The translations under genes were made by a program, and so were the position numbers. The notes beneath the pieces were generated by a model that did no database searches, was not told the origin of the DNA, and was given only the letters and a program-made list of their open reading frames with translations. DNA of 64,000 nucleotides from Leucocoprinus leucothites (taxonomy: Eukaryota > Basidiomycota > Agaricomycetes > Agaricales > Agaricaceae): NCBI GenBank assembly GCA_013368445.1, contig JAACJO010000015.1, positions 62,001 to 126,000 on the forward strand, in the 5' to 3' direction. The number at the start of each line of letters is the position of its first letter. The first letter of the stretch is position 1. Shown one piece after another: positions 49,827 to 60,770 of this stretch.

Positions 49827-51530
49827 ATGGCACCTGCTCCGGTACCACTACCAGCCAATGCATCCCTCGTGTAAGTCTAAATTGTACCTTCAATGGATCT
49901 AGACACTCACAATAAAACTTCATAGACTGGGACCACCAGTGAGTCAACTATGAAAAACGTTCCGTCCTCGCGCTCACGAGACTGGATTCCCAGATCGTGG
50001 GGATTGTCCTCAACTGGTTCTTCTATGGCATCTTTTTGATGCAATACTGTACGTCTTATGTTCTATAATCATAACTAACTTTATTCTGACTCTCACTCTG
50101 ACGCAAGTCATGTACCTCAACAATAGCAGGACAGATAGCAAATGGCTTCGAGCGGTCGGTATGTAGAGTTCCGTAATTTCCATCTGCAAGGCCAGCGCCA
50201 AGACCTCTCTCAGTGCACCTTCTGCTCCTGCTCGACACTGTACAGAGCGTGATGGCAATGGATGACCTCTTCTATTGGTTTGTCTACAATTTCGGCGATT
50301 ACAACGCATTGTTTCACTTCAACGTTGCAACCGTTGACGGTCCTTTCTTGGATGCCTTGATAATGTTCACGGTGCAACTCGTATACTGTTGGAGGCTACG
50401 GGAACTTGGAAGGTGGAAGATCTTGCCTGCAGGCACTGCCGTGGTGAGTTTCCTGCAATCACCCTTTCTAATCGTGGTAATCATTGTTCACATTTTCGGT
50501 AGCTGGCGCTTGTTTCGTGTGTTAGTGGGGCTTTCGTTGGTATCAATGTACGCCTTTTCTCTCTCTCTCAATACCGGCTCTCCATACTGATGGCCTACAG
50601 GATGTGATTGTAGATCCTGTCACCAGCAGGAATTTCAGGCCAGTGGAAGAGGTGGGCAAACTCAGCTGTGGTGTTTTGTAAAAAGAAACTATGGGAGTCT
50701 AACGGGATCTACTCCTAGCTCTGGCTAATTGCGAGCGTTGTTACGGATATCATCATTGCTTCCTCCATGGTTTATCTGGTAAGCAGGCTCAAATCCCCTG
50801 TCCCGGGGTTTGCCGGCCTCATTCCGTCTTTGCAGCTCCTGAGGTATCGAAAGGAGAGACTGAGCACGGGTCTGATGGATACGTTGAAACGTATCGTTTT
50901 ATTAACGCTGGAGACAAACGCCGCGACAGGTGAGTAGGCGGAGGCCCCTATTTCGAAAGAAGTTGACTCTTACTTGTTACGCAGCTGTCTTTGCAATCGC
51001 GCTCGTCCTTACCTTCTACATCCCACAGATTGCAGAACCTGTAAGTCTTCCTTCTGGATACTCATTTGCTAAGCTCAATTATCTTTTTCTCAGCTAACAA
51101 ACGTTAACATTGCATTGTATGTCCCCTTCAAATTGTCCAAAAATCTTCAACCGCTTAATGGCTTTTCAGGGGCTATATTATCGGAAAATTGTGCTACTTT
51201 ACCGCTCGCGTGAACTTGACAGTCACTCATTATCATTCTGTTTACAGGTATAGCAACTGCTTCATGGTACTCATGAACCAGCGCATCTATTACAATACAC
51301 AAAACAAATCCAGCATTACAATGGGCTCATATAGCACCGACACCCAAGGCAGAAGCACACACAGTGGTCAGACTCAAAGCGCAAGACAGCTTTCTACGAT
51401 ACGGTTCAATGGGCCGAGGACAACCACAGAAATGGAGACGGATGCACCTTCACAAATTCCCATGGTTAGTATAACAAAGGCAGAAGAGGGCCAGGGCTCG
51501 ATGAACTCCTCCACTAGCAACGTGGTATGA
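49827..51530 (+). CDS. DUF6534 seven-helix membrane protein, array copy E
   Basis: ATG at 49827 (MAPAPVPLPANASLV). Exons: LGPP, IVGIVLNWFFYGIFLMQY, VMYLNNSRTDSKWLRAV, HLLLLLDTVQSVMAMDD, FTVQLVYCWRLRELGRWK, LALVSCVSGAFVGIN, DVIVDPVTSRNFRPVEE, WLIASVVTDIIIASSM, KRIVLLTLETNAAT, VFAIALVLTFYIPQI, LTNVNIAL, GYIIGKL and YSNCFMVLMNQRIYYNT. The tail has LSTIRFNGPRTTTE, a divergent form of the tail motif, and a longer acidic end (KAEEGQGSMNS). It belongs to the VRELSKW-related subgroup but is its most divergent member. Frames are intact. Function unknown. Confidence 0.85.
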
Positions 51531-52277
51531 AGGTCGATTCGGTGAAATTGTTGACAATACCCGAATCATGACCATTACTTTATGTTTTTACTGGGATGTG
51601 ACTTGATACACAATGAATTTATTTTTCTCGCGTTTGTATGATGTTTGAATCAAAAGCCCTGCAATATCTCTGGAGCCAAGTTCGCCATAAATGGCCATGG
51701 GCGAAAGGGGAATTGTGCAGGAGCGCCATGACTGATTATTCAGTCAGTAAGCAGTCAGTGTAAGTTAGCTCAGCCTAGTTGGGACCACTGTGTTTCCTTG
51801 ATATATGTAAGATTTCATCCCATCTGAATATTCTCAGTACGCCTTCTGGTACTTGAGTATAGTGTCTTATGGCTATCTAGTAAACAGCTGATTCAGCAGG
51901 ATTTATTTCATTTGACGTGCTCAATTCTCTGATCTTAACGTAAAGATGTATAACCTGATCTTATCGTTGTCGAGCCCGCTCCGACATCGATACAATCGCC
52001 GAAGTTGTGATCAAAACCCATACTGGGCTGAGAAAATCATGACGGAATTGGGTAGTTTGTTTCCATTTATACCACCGTGTGGGACTACATATGGACACAA
52101 ACAAGAATCACCTGTATTTCCGCAATACATCTAATGTGGCCGCAAGCCACCAAGATGGTACAAGCTTCACCATCGAGATGGGCTACTGGGATTAGCCAAT
52201 CATGGCCACTCGAAGAAGGGTCCGGTTCAGATAAATTGAGTACCTCTGTTGATCAGACCGGTCTCAGCGATTACTCT
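51531..52277. other. Intergenic between array copies E and F
   Basis: It contains the 3' flank of E and the promoter of F, with the array element at 52061-52087. A frame at 51946-52134 runs through the promoter and is not conserved elsewhere. Confidence 0.45.
52061..52087 (+). promoter_or_regulatory. Shared array upstream element (gene F)
   Basis: TTCCATTTATACCACCGTGT then GGGACTA, about 200 bases before the ATG. It is a diverged match. Confidence 0.4.
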
Positions 52278-53935
52278 ATGAATTCTACTTCAGCCAAGGT
52301 GCCAGACAATCTGCCACTTTTGTAAGTTAGCCCTTTGCCCCGCCTGTTACCTGGACGAACTTACGAGTGATCTTCTCATAGGTTAGGACCGCCGGTAATT
52401 TCACTATAGTAAACCACGCCAAGGCCGCCCTCATTAACGAATACATAGATCATTGGCGCTGTCCTCGTCTGGTTTCTATATGGCATCTTAGTGGTGCAAT
52501 ATCGTATGTTATGCATTTCACTGTTAATTCTCCTTTGAAATCCTTATTTTCACTAAAGTCATGTATCTCAATAACGCCAGGCCCAAAGACAGGAAGGTCC
52601 TTCGAGGGGTAGGTATGTAGACATCTGTCTACTTTTTAGCGCCCTTACTAATGCCCTCCAGTACACTTCATATTCTTCCTTGACACTATTCAGACCTTGG
52701 TGATAATGGACGATGTCTTCTTTTGGTTTGTTTACCACTTCGGCGATTTCTCTGCCCTATCCGAATTCAATCTCTCGAGCGTTGATGGCCCATTGTTGGA
52801 TGCAATCATAGCATTTACCGTACAGCTTGTGTATTGTTGGAGGGTATGGGTCATCGGTAAGTGGAAGGCTTTGCCAATAGTCACGGCTCTGGTAAGTCTC
52901 CTTCAAAGGGCCGGGATTGTTCTATTGAGAGAAGTCGACGAAGCTGATTCTGAGTAGGTTGCACTTGCTGCATGTCTGAGCGGGATGGCTGCCGGTATTC
53001 ATGTAAGCTCCAGTTTCTTGATGTCAGTTTCGCAATTGCTTATAGATTGTAGGGTATAATAGAATCATCCCATACCGAAGCCGTCAACGTCAGTGGCCCT
53101 GACACAAGAAAAGTCACGAGGCTAATTCGACACTAGGTCTGGCTGATTTCAAGCGTTATCACTGATATATTAATTGCGGGTTCCATGGTTTATCTGGTAT
53201 GTATTCACTAACTCATATCTAAGAATTGGTTGGCTCATCCCATCCTCGAAGCTCATGAAGTATCGGACAGAGACAGCAAGTAGAAATACAATGGTTATCT
53301 TGAAACGAATTTTGTTATTGACGCTGGAAACAAACGCGCTGACCGGTGAGTAGAAGAGCTGCTATCTTCAGGAAGAACTGACCCTACCCCCTTCCTTAGC
53401 CGCAGCCGCGATTGGCCTTGTCATTGCCTTCCTCGTCCCATCAATTGCTCCTCCAGTGAGATTTCCTTGTCACGCGTTTCAACTCCGGTCCCTTAGACGT
53501 ATTGTTCTCTACAGAAAACCAGCATATACCTGATACTGTAGGATTTGACTGCAGATAATTACAGGGTTTGGACTGACTTCCTTTTCAGTGGTGATACACT
53601 CGGTAAAATGTGGTCTGATCATTGGCCCTTTTATTCTTGTGGCTATTTATTTCGTATTTTATTACAGGTACAGCAACTGCTTCATGGTACTACTCAATCA
53701 ACGCACATACTATAGAACAGCTGGCAGGGTCATGGGGGTGACAGGGTCATTGAATTGGGAAAGCTATCAAGGTAGAGGATCTACTACGCCAAACCAAGGT
53801 GAAATCATAGGCGAGGCATCCGCGATACGGTTTACGGAGGCACATACAGATGAACACACATGCATTGAGATGAATGTTGTTCATAGGTCAAAAGTCGGCT
53901 CGGAGTTTGGGTCGATCCCCCGCGATCTTGTATGA
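52278..53935 (+). CDS. DUF6534 seven-helix membrane protein, array copy F
   Basis: The start is taken as ATG 52278 (MNSTSAKVPDNLPLL), which matches the exon-1 length of its relatives. An upstream in-frame start would add a long unrelated tail. Exons: LGPP, IIGAVLVWFLYGILVVQY, VMYLNNARPKDRKVLRG, HFIFFLDTIQTLVIMDD, FTVQLVYCWRVWVIGKWK, VALAACLSGMAAGIH, GIIESSHTEAVN (exon 7, no DPxxxR motif), VWLISSVITDILIAGSM, KRILLLTLETNALT, AAIGLVIAFLVPSI, KTSIYLIL, GDTLGKM and YSNCFMVLLNQRTYY. The tail has ASAIRFTEAHTDE. Copy A is the closest relative; the two share loss of the exon-7 motif. Function unknown. Confidence 0.82.
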
Positions 53936-56347
53936 GATACTCAGAATCTGACCACTGACCGCCTGGGCAATGAAACCCTAATTTAAATATTGCTGTGTCT
54001 GCGCACCATGCGAGGGCTCTCCAGCTCTAAGTTCTGCAGCTACTGAAATAAGAAAAAGAGACTCCATTACCTCAAGAACCGCCAATGTTGTCCACGCATG
54101 ATCAAATCTCCTTATCTTCCACTTCAGTCATGGTAATGTAAACTGTTGACCCACCGAGAAGGCTTAGGAGTTCCCGTTGTTTCTTCGATCGGGACCACTC
54201 AGCGTACTTTGCACAGCAATACATTGATATCAGCTTCTGGGAAGTGGGGTGTGTGAATGGCAGAGTGCCTGCCTGATTCGGAGCTGTCGTGTTTTGATCC
54301 ACCATTTGCCGGATCAGTGTGATTCGAAACCAGCTCTGAGTCGGAGTCCGAGTGACACTAAGTCACGCGCACGACCACGATCACGGCACATATCGATCCG
54401 TCCTTCCCTCTGTCGCATCTCTGCTTCCTGCCTCTATTACCTGCCTGCCTGCGGCAACTCTGTGGATTTACAATCTATTTCCAGGGCCTCAGAACCTGCG
54501 ACTCCTCGTTCTCTCTGTACTTGACTTGATCCCGAGTCTGTGATGGCCCTTCAACACACAAGACCCGTCCACAGAAACTGACCTAGTCTCGCATTTTTAC
54601 AGCGGCACTAGATCCATAGATCGCTGGGTTAACTGGCCTGATGTACTTCTCAAGCCGTATGGACCGGTGGAGATCGGTTGTTGTCAGTTTCGTGTCATTA
54701 CGACCACTATTATCGCGAGAACAAGCTCTCGCAACTTAATCGCTTCTGTTCTGATAGAGCGATCGTTAGAAGAAATCAGTGGGTCTAGTAAAGGCCGTGG
54801 TCAGGCTAAATTTCGTCCTGGGTGCATGGTATACGCTTCTGTCGGTGATAGCTTGCCTTTTGCAGTTGCCGCCCAAAGCTTGAAACAGGCATGCGCCGTC
54901 TTGCGCATTAGCTACGCTCCAGGGGTCTGTCATCCAGAGGTTCCTGTGGAGGCTCCAGCTCCTATCGAGACTTGTATACACACAACCCCGGTCGTCAATC
55001 AACCTCTAGTAGGTAATGTTACCTACATTGCCGGTTTAGTTCTATCATACCCAGACCATCCCTCCTTTCATATTCATCTCCTCAAGAGCGATTTCCGTCC
55101 TCTTTCTAATGTAGTTCTATATGCGAAGCAGCCCACGGTGAAGGCCTCCACTTGTACTTTGCGTGTCACAGCCCAGTCCAATCACCTCTCCTGTCATCTC
55201 CTGAAGGCAAACTCGGCGGCTTGACATATTCTCTTTCCTTCTCCAACATGTCCTATCAAGGCCTTTACGTGACAAACAGTCCCGGTATCATTCCAAATCA
55301 CGATGCCGCTCTGAGCCGCCTCCCATCTTCTGCCCCAGGAACCATGTCAGAACCCTTTAGTATGGCCCTTTTACTGTCACCCCGTTCACCCACATACCCC
55401 ATATATGTGCTCCAATCCACCCAACCTCTCGATTCCCACATATCTACCATATCCCTGAACATATGTACACTACCACATTGCTTCTCACGAGAGGCTGGTC
55501 TAATGATAGCACTCGTCATCCATCGCGTTCAACTAATGCCCCTACTCTACCACATAGCTCCGTCCATAGGAAACACGGACACCGGGATGGAGTTGAAGGA
55601 ACTTGTGGGACGTGCACTCGAACGCCGAGATCAGGCACACATTGATAGGAGCCATTAAGGGCTTCATTCATGGACCCGCGGACTACGAGGACGTTGCAAT
55701 GGGTTTGGGCTAATGTCAAAAGCCTTAAATGGTTGCAATCATGCAAGTGACCTATAGCTCTCTGCTTTCTAAGACGAACTCCGGCTTCGGCTCGATCAGG
55801 AGGAGAAACTCAGTTTTACGACACATTTGAGATGACGGATACCGGTGAGTATCACTCTGTCGCTATTCTGGTCACTCCCTGAGAGTCTAATTCGGTCTTG
55901 TTTCCCAGGTATCCGGGAATGTCAGCCTCTTCCCGACACCACAGCCTTTGCCTTTTTCTGTTGTATCTTGGTATCTTTTAACACCATGAATTTTTTTTCC
56001 ATACCTAAGATTTTCCTTGGCCGATTCTAGTTGACGTTAACGCCCGCCTAAGATTTAATCTTCCCTCAGTCCGATACAACGGATATCATACCTGGAGTTC
56101 CTGAGCCCAACCTGTTATTCCGACAATACTATCATCAGTCGTTGGTTTGCCAAGACTTACTCTCACAATCGACTTCGCATCTTCACATTTCAGGACCCTG
56201 TAATTTTACTTTCATGTTGGATTTGTTGACCCACTTTCTCCGAGATCCAAAATCATTCTAATTAAGGACTAGCCCAGCAACTTGGAACAACAGTGGGTGA
56301 ATTGAGCACGTTGTGATCTGAGGTACACATGGAAGCCGGGACTCGGG

Positions 56348-56386
56348 AAGCCTCCACCTTCCATTAATACCTCGCCTGAGATTATG
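56348..56386 (+). promoter_or_regulatory. Shared array upstream element (gene G)
   Basis: TTCCATTAATACCTCGCCTG followed by AGATTATGG, about 155 bases before the ATG. Confidence 0.55.
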
Positions 56387-56469
56387 GTCACATAATCAAC
56401 CTTTCCCAATGGCATTAGTTTACTTCGCCATCAAAGAGGATGCTTCGGCGAACCGGGATGCCCGTATGA

Positions 56470-56476
56470 TATAAAT
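56470..56476 (+). promoter_or_regulatory. Probable TATA box of copy G
   Basis: TATAAAT in TGATATAAATGC, about 45 bases before the ATG at 56519. Confidence 0.5.
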
Positions 56477-56518
56477 GCAGGCCACACAAGCTAAGCTACC
56501 TCCTCCACCTCCTCACAA

Positions 56519-58218
56519 ATGGCGCCTACTGCGACACCGTTACCGGGCAATGCGTCACTTGTGTAAGCCTGAATTGCGTCTTCGATTGACTTTGAAAGTA
56601 CTGAGATGATAAATTTCACAGACTGGGGCCACCAGTGAGTCAGCTCCGCAAAACGCTTCGTTTTTGCGATCCTGAGACCGAATTCGTAGGTAATTGGGAT
56701 CGTTTTCAACTGGTTCTTTTATGGCATCTTAGTGATGCAATACTGTACGTCCCATATCGAACTCTCAAGATTGGCCTCTCCTCACATCGTCTCCAATCAA
56801 GTTATGTATATCAATAATGGCAGGAAAGATAAGTTATGGCTGCGAATAGCAGGTACGTAGAGTTGTACAGTTGATCTTGGAGACCTCACCTAAATTAACT
56901 TCCAGTACATTTCATGTTCCTGCTTGATACTATCCAGAGCATCATGGTCTTGGATGATCTCTTCTACTGGTATGTTTACAACTTCGACAACTACACCGCG
57001 CTCTTCTCGTTCAACATCGCAACCGTCGATGGACCGTTCTTTGATGCCTTCATCATGTTCACGGTCCAAATCGTGTACTGCTGGAGGGTGCGAGAGCTTT
57101 CGAAGTGGAAGTTTGTACCTGCGCTCGCTGCTTTGGTGAGTGTGGCCCAAGATTTCCGCTGTGGATTAGGGCCAAACCGCTTTTCCCTTAGCTTGCACTC
57201 GTTTCATGCGTTGCTGGGATGTTCATCGGTATTAAGGTAAGCCTTTAGTCTTTGTATTCTATCCCGGCCCTCGATATTGACAAACTATAGGATGCAATTA
57301 TAGAACCCTCCACTGCCAGCAGATACAGACCAGTGGAAGAGGTCAGTTTGCTTAAATCCGAAAAAGTAGCGGAATGTGAATCTAATGGGATACGCTACTA
57401 GCTTTGGCTATTAGCGAGCGCTATTACCGATATCATAATCGCTTGCTCCATGGGTTATTTGGTACGCGGACTCACATTCTCATTTATTCTGAGTTTAAGA
57501 GTCTTATCCCGTCTTTGCAGCTCATGAGGTATCGAAAAGAGAAAATAGATCAAAGCATCCTAGCTCCGGTGAAACGAATCCTTTTATTAACGCTGGAGAC
57601 GAATGCGGTGACGGGTAAGTAGATTATGGGTCCTTCTCTAGAATGTGCTGACCTTTGCTTTTTTCACGTAGCCGCATTTGCGATCGCGCTCGTCCTTACC
57701 TTCTTCATTCCATCAATCACAGAACCTGTAAGAGCTCTTATATCTGTCATTCCATCATGACTCAAGTGAATTGTATTCACTCAGAAAACCAATGTAAACA
57801 TTGCACTGTAGGTCCCATTGCAAATAGCTGAGAGTGATCTTTACTCAATCATTCAACTCTTAGCGGCTATGTCATCGGTAAAATGTACTTTGATTGTCGC
57901 CTTCGTAACTTTATGGCTGCTAATCACACTTTCATTTGCAGGTATAGCAACTGTTTCATGGTGCTTCTCAACCAGCGCATCTATTACGATGAACCCGAAA
58001 AATCCAGCATGATGGTAATGAACACACTCGATAACGCGGGTAACGAGGGCAGAACGGACCACGATAATCAAACCACAGGACAATATCCAACCCTGCCGTT
58101 TAACGAATCAAGGACGTTTATGGAAAGGACAAATGGACCTGCACAAGTCCCATCGGACGGTGTTAATGAAGCGAAGGGTCGAGAGTCCATGAAGTCCGCC
58201 TCCAGCTCGGCAGTATAA
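56519..58218 (+). CDS. DUF6534 seven-helix membrane protein, array copy G
   Basis: ATG at 56519 (MAPTATPLPGNASLV). Exons: LGPP, VIGIVFNWFFYGILVMQY, VMYINNGRKDKLWLRIA, HFMFLLDTIQSIMVLDD, FTVQIVYCWRVRELSKWK, LALVSCVAGMFIGIK, DAIIEPSTASRYRPVEE, WLLASAITDIIIACSM, KRILLLTLETNAVT, AFAIALVLTFFIPSI, KTNVNIAL, GYVIGKM and YSNCFMVLLNQRIYYDE. The tail has the motif variant TLPFNESRTFME and ends SASSSAV. It is of the VRELSKW subgroup, close to D. Frames are intact, about 350 residues, function unknown. Confidence 0.85.
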
Positions 58219-60770
58219 AGAAATGGTCGGAATGCTCAGATTTGAATAACACATCATATTGATGCTAATGCCTTTCCTGTTATTGTTGATCTACGTCGGT
58301 TATTGTTGTAATGACACCGCTCCAATAGTGATAGCAACGAGCGCTCTGTCTGAATTATGGTTCCGAGGGTGGTACTGCGAGTTGAGAGAATCATCATGGG
58401 AGATATTGAAGTGTGGAAGAATGCGTTTCCGAGAAGAAAATCATCAGAGTACAGGGATTAAAATATTCAAGTGATGCCAAAAGGCGGGCAGTTAACGCGC
58501 CTGAGCTCGTATTACGGGGGCATTAGGTATATCAGGAGGCCGTTTCGCCTCACCTTGAAGCAACACTCACATCGTGAGGACAGTGCTTTGCTACTTCAAT
58601 GCCCTAATCACAGTGTCCAATTGCGATTGCGTGGATAGATTGGAAGCCCGTGGTAAGTTCAAAGCCGTGGGAAAGCTCGTGATTAAGCCGAAGGTGTGCA
58701 CGTGAGGCATCATACTTATTCCTCCTGAGCCATTGTTCCCGCCTTTTCATCGTTGAATGACATAATATAGGTCATTTCGACACACCCTATGGGCAACCAT
58801 ATCATCCACGATCAATATGTCCCGCAACAAGGGGCACTAGTCGCACGGATTCGACCAGCATACCCACGAAGGTCCGTGGGTCCGTGGCCTTTCAGAGACG
58901 TGCTAGAGGCTGAGGTCCTGCACTTAGCTCCCATGTCTCTCCATCACGCTTGCAACGTGATTCCGACGCAAGATGACCCCAGCCATACTCTTAGGTCTTT
59001 TGAGTTGCTTGTTGTTCCTTTGAGTATGCTCAAGCCACGAACCGTCTCTCGTCTTCTTTCCAACACACAAGAGCTACCTCCCTTTCTATCACTTAGATGA
59101 GGTGGGCACATAAAAACGCGAAATATCCCGCGCAGACGACTTCACATTCCGTGTAACACAATGCGCTCGGAGAATTATCTTGCCAACACCTCCAGCAGCA
59201 ATCCCAGCGAGGATAAAAGCCACCACGGACTACTCATCCTACTCCTTGAGTCATCATCAAAGTTTGATGGTACATTGACTCAACCAGATATAGCTGCCTC
59301 TGTCACTCGATTCGATGTTTCTCACTCATTCTTCGACACATCAAGGCCGCCGCCTAGGAATAGCGCCAGTATTCTTATGGATTTCGGATATCATCTTGAG
59401 GCGCATCTTGCTCGGCGTCTCTCACTCACATCCTCTGCCCCGCTCCGTTGTCATCATATCGAGTGTATTTGGCGACGGCAGAGTCAATTCCTTTCCTTGA
59501 AATTCAATCCATCTCGTCCAGCCCCGATTCCTCTTCAACTCAACTGCCATTCATGAACATATGTCCACTATTGCGTTGCTGTCTCGTGTGACCAATGATT
59601 ACACCAGGGAACCTTCCGAGAAGCTGTTCTGTCGATAAGAGCGTGAATCATGTATACTCTACACAACACACTGTATAACCATGGGAACAGAATGAATTTG
59701 GCAGAACATTCGAGGTGTATCCTGGAACGTCGAGATTGGATGTGCGCTGATGCAAGCCGTTGGATTCTTCCACGACCTTGCGAGCGTATAGGGTTATCTA
59801 CGTGAATATGCGGCACTTCCAAGTTATGGTTTGGATGAATATAATTATACGCATCATCCGAAGTCCTAAGCTTTCACAAGCTGAATTCTGCTTCTAGCCG
59901 GGTTACAAGGGCAAGATCGAAGACGACAAAGAAGTCGAAGAGGGCCAAGGGAGGGGAGAACGTGACCATAACTTTGATGAGGTGCTTGAGAGTGTGCGTA
60001 TTAGTATCTTGCTGACATTCTTCCGATCGCCGCCTGAGAGTCTTACATGTCGGTCGTATTTTACCGCTACCTGGACTGTTTACCCCTTCTCCATACATCA
60101 GAGTTTTGATCCCACTGATCTATCTCAGTTCCATTTCGTACCATGACAATCTCCCGTTGAATTGACAAGATTTCCTTTTTCCGTTCCAAATTCACACATC
60201 CCACATCGGCCCACGAACCGCACGTTGTCCATTGTGAGCGGATTTCTCGAGGCATTTAACTTTTCCGATGCTACCATTATAAGCCGCTGACTTGCCAAGT
60301 TCTGGCTCTATCATTGAGACTCTGCGTTCCCTGATAGGCTAATTCACCTTACCCAGGACCATGGCGTGTCACATGTTGATCTGAATATCGAGTGGCTCCA
60401 GATTGATCAAGGTTGACCCACTTTTCTCGAGCTTAAAATACTCAAGATTTACACCTTTTTTTTTTTTTTGATGAGAAGCTTTGACGCTGAAGGATCACCT
60501 GGCCCAGCATAAGGCCAGAGTGGAAAGGGCATCAGCGACTGTGGAGCATATCAAGTTGACAACCTTCTATCTTTCCAATAATACCTCACCTGAGACCGTA
60601 AACAGCAAATATAGCCCATAACACTAAGTCCATCACGGTTACTATCAAAGGGGCTACCTGATCAACCGAGTAACCCATTTGGCATAGTAAACCACATAAA
60701 TTGATCACTGTTGGTCTTTGAGACCCGTTTGACGAGTTTAACCCTTTAGTCGTCTATCTACAGTTCAAAT
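58219..60770. other. 2.5-kb spacer between copies G and H
   Basis: A 131-residue plus-strand frame at 59161-59556 has no recognisable family and is not called. The segment around 59540-59750 resembles part of the F-G spacer. A T11-12 run lies at 60459-60470. The copy H promoter is at the right. Confidence 0.4.
60562..60598 (+). promoter_or_regulatory. Shared array upstream element (gene H)
   Basis: CTTTCCAATAATACCTCACC then TGAGACC, about 195 bases before the ATG. It is almost identical to the copy D element. Confidence 0.55.

Larger units (their letters stand above)
53936..56518. other. 2.6-kb spacer between copies F and G
   Basis: Long frames at 54667-55224 and 55152-55658 overlap each other and lack any family motif or splice partner, so they are not called. 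Part of the segment (around 55440-55640) resembles 59540-59750 in the next spacer, suggesting duplication of array units with their spacers. The copy G promoter is at the right end. Confidence 0.4.

Noticed and set aside
54667..55224. 185-residue plus-strand open frame
   Set aside because: It overlaps another long frame (55152-55658), has no known motif or hydrophobic pattern, and no splice-supported partner. It is more likely chance or a relic in an array spacer.
59161..59556. 131-residue plus-strand open frame
   Set aside because: Low-complexity Ser/Arg composition, no recognisable family, and it sits in a spacer that partly matches another spacer without the same protein.
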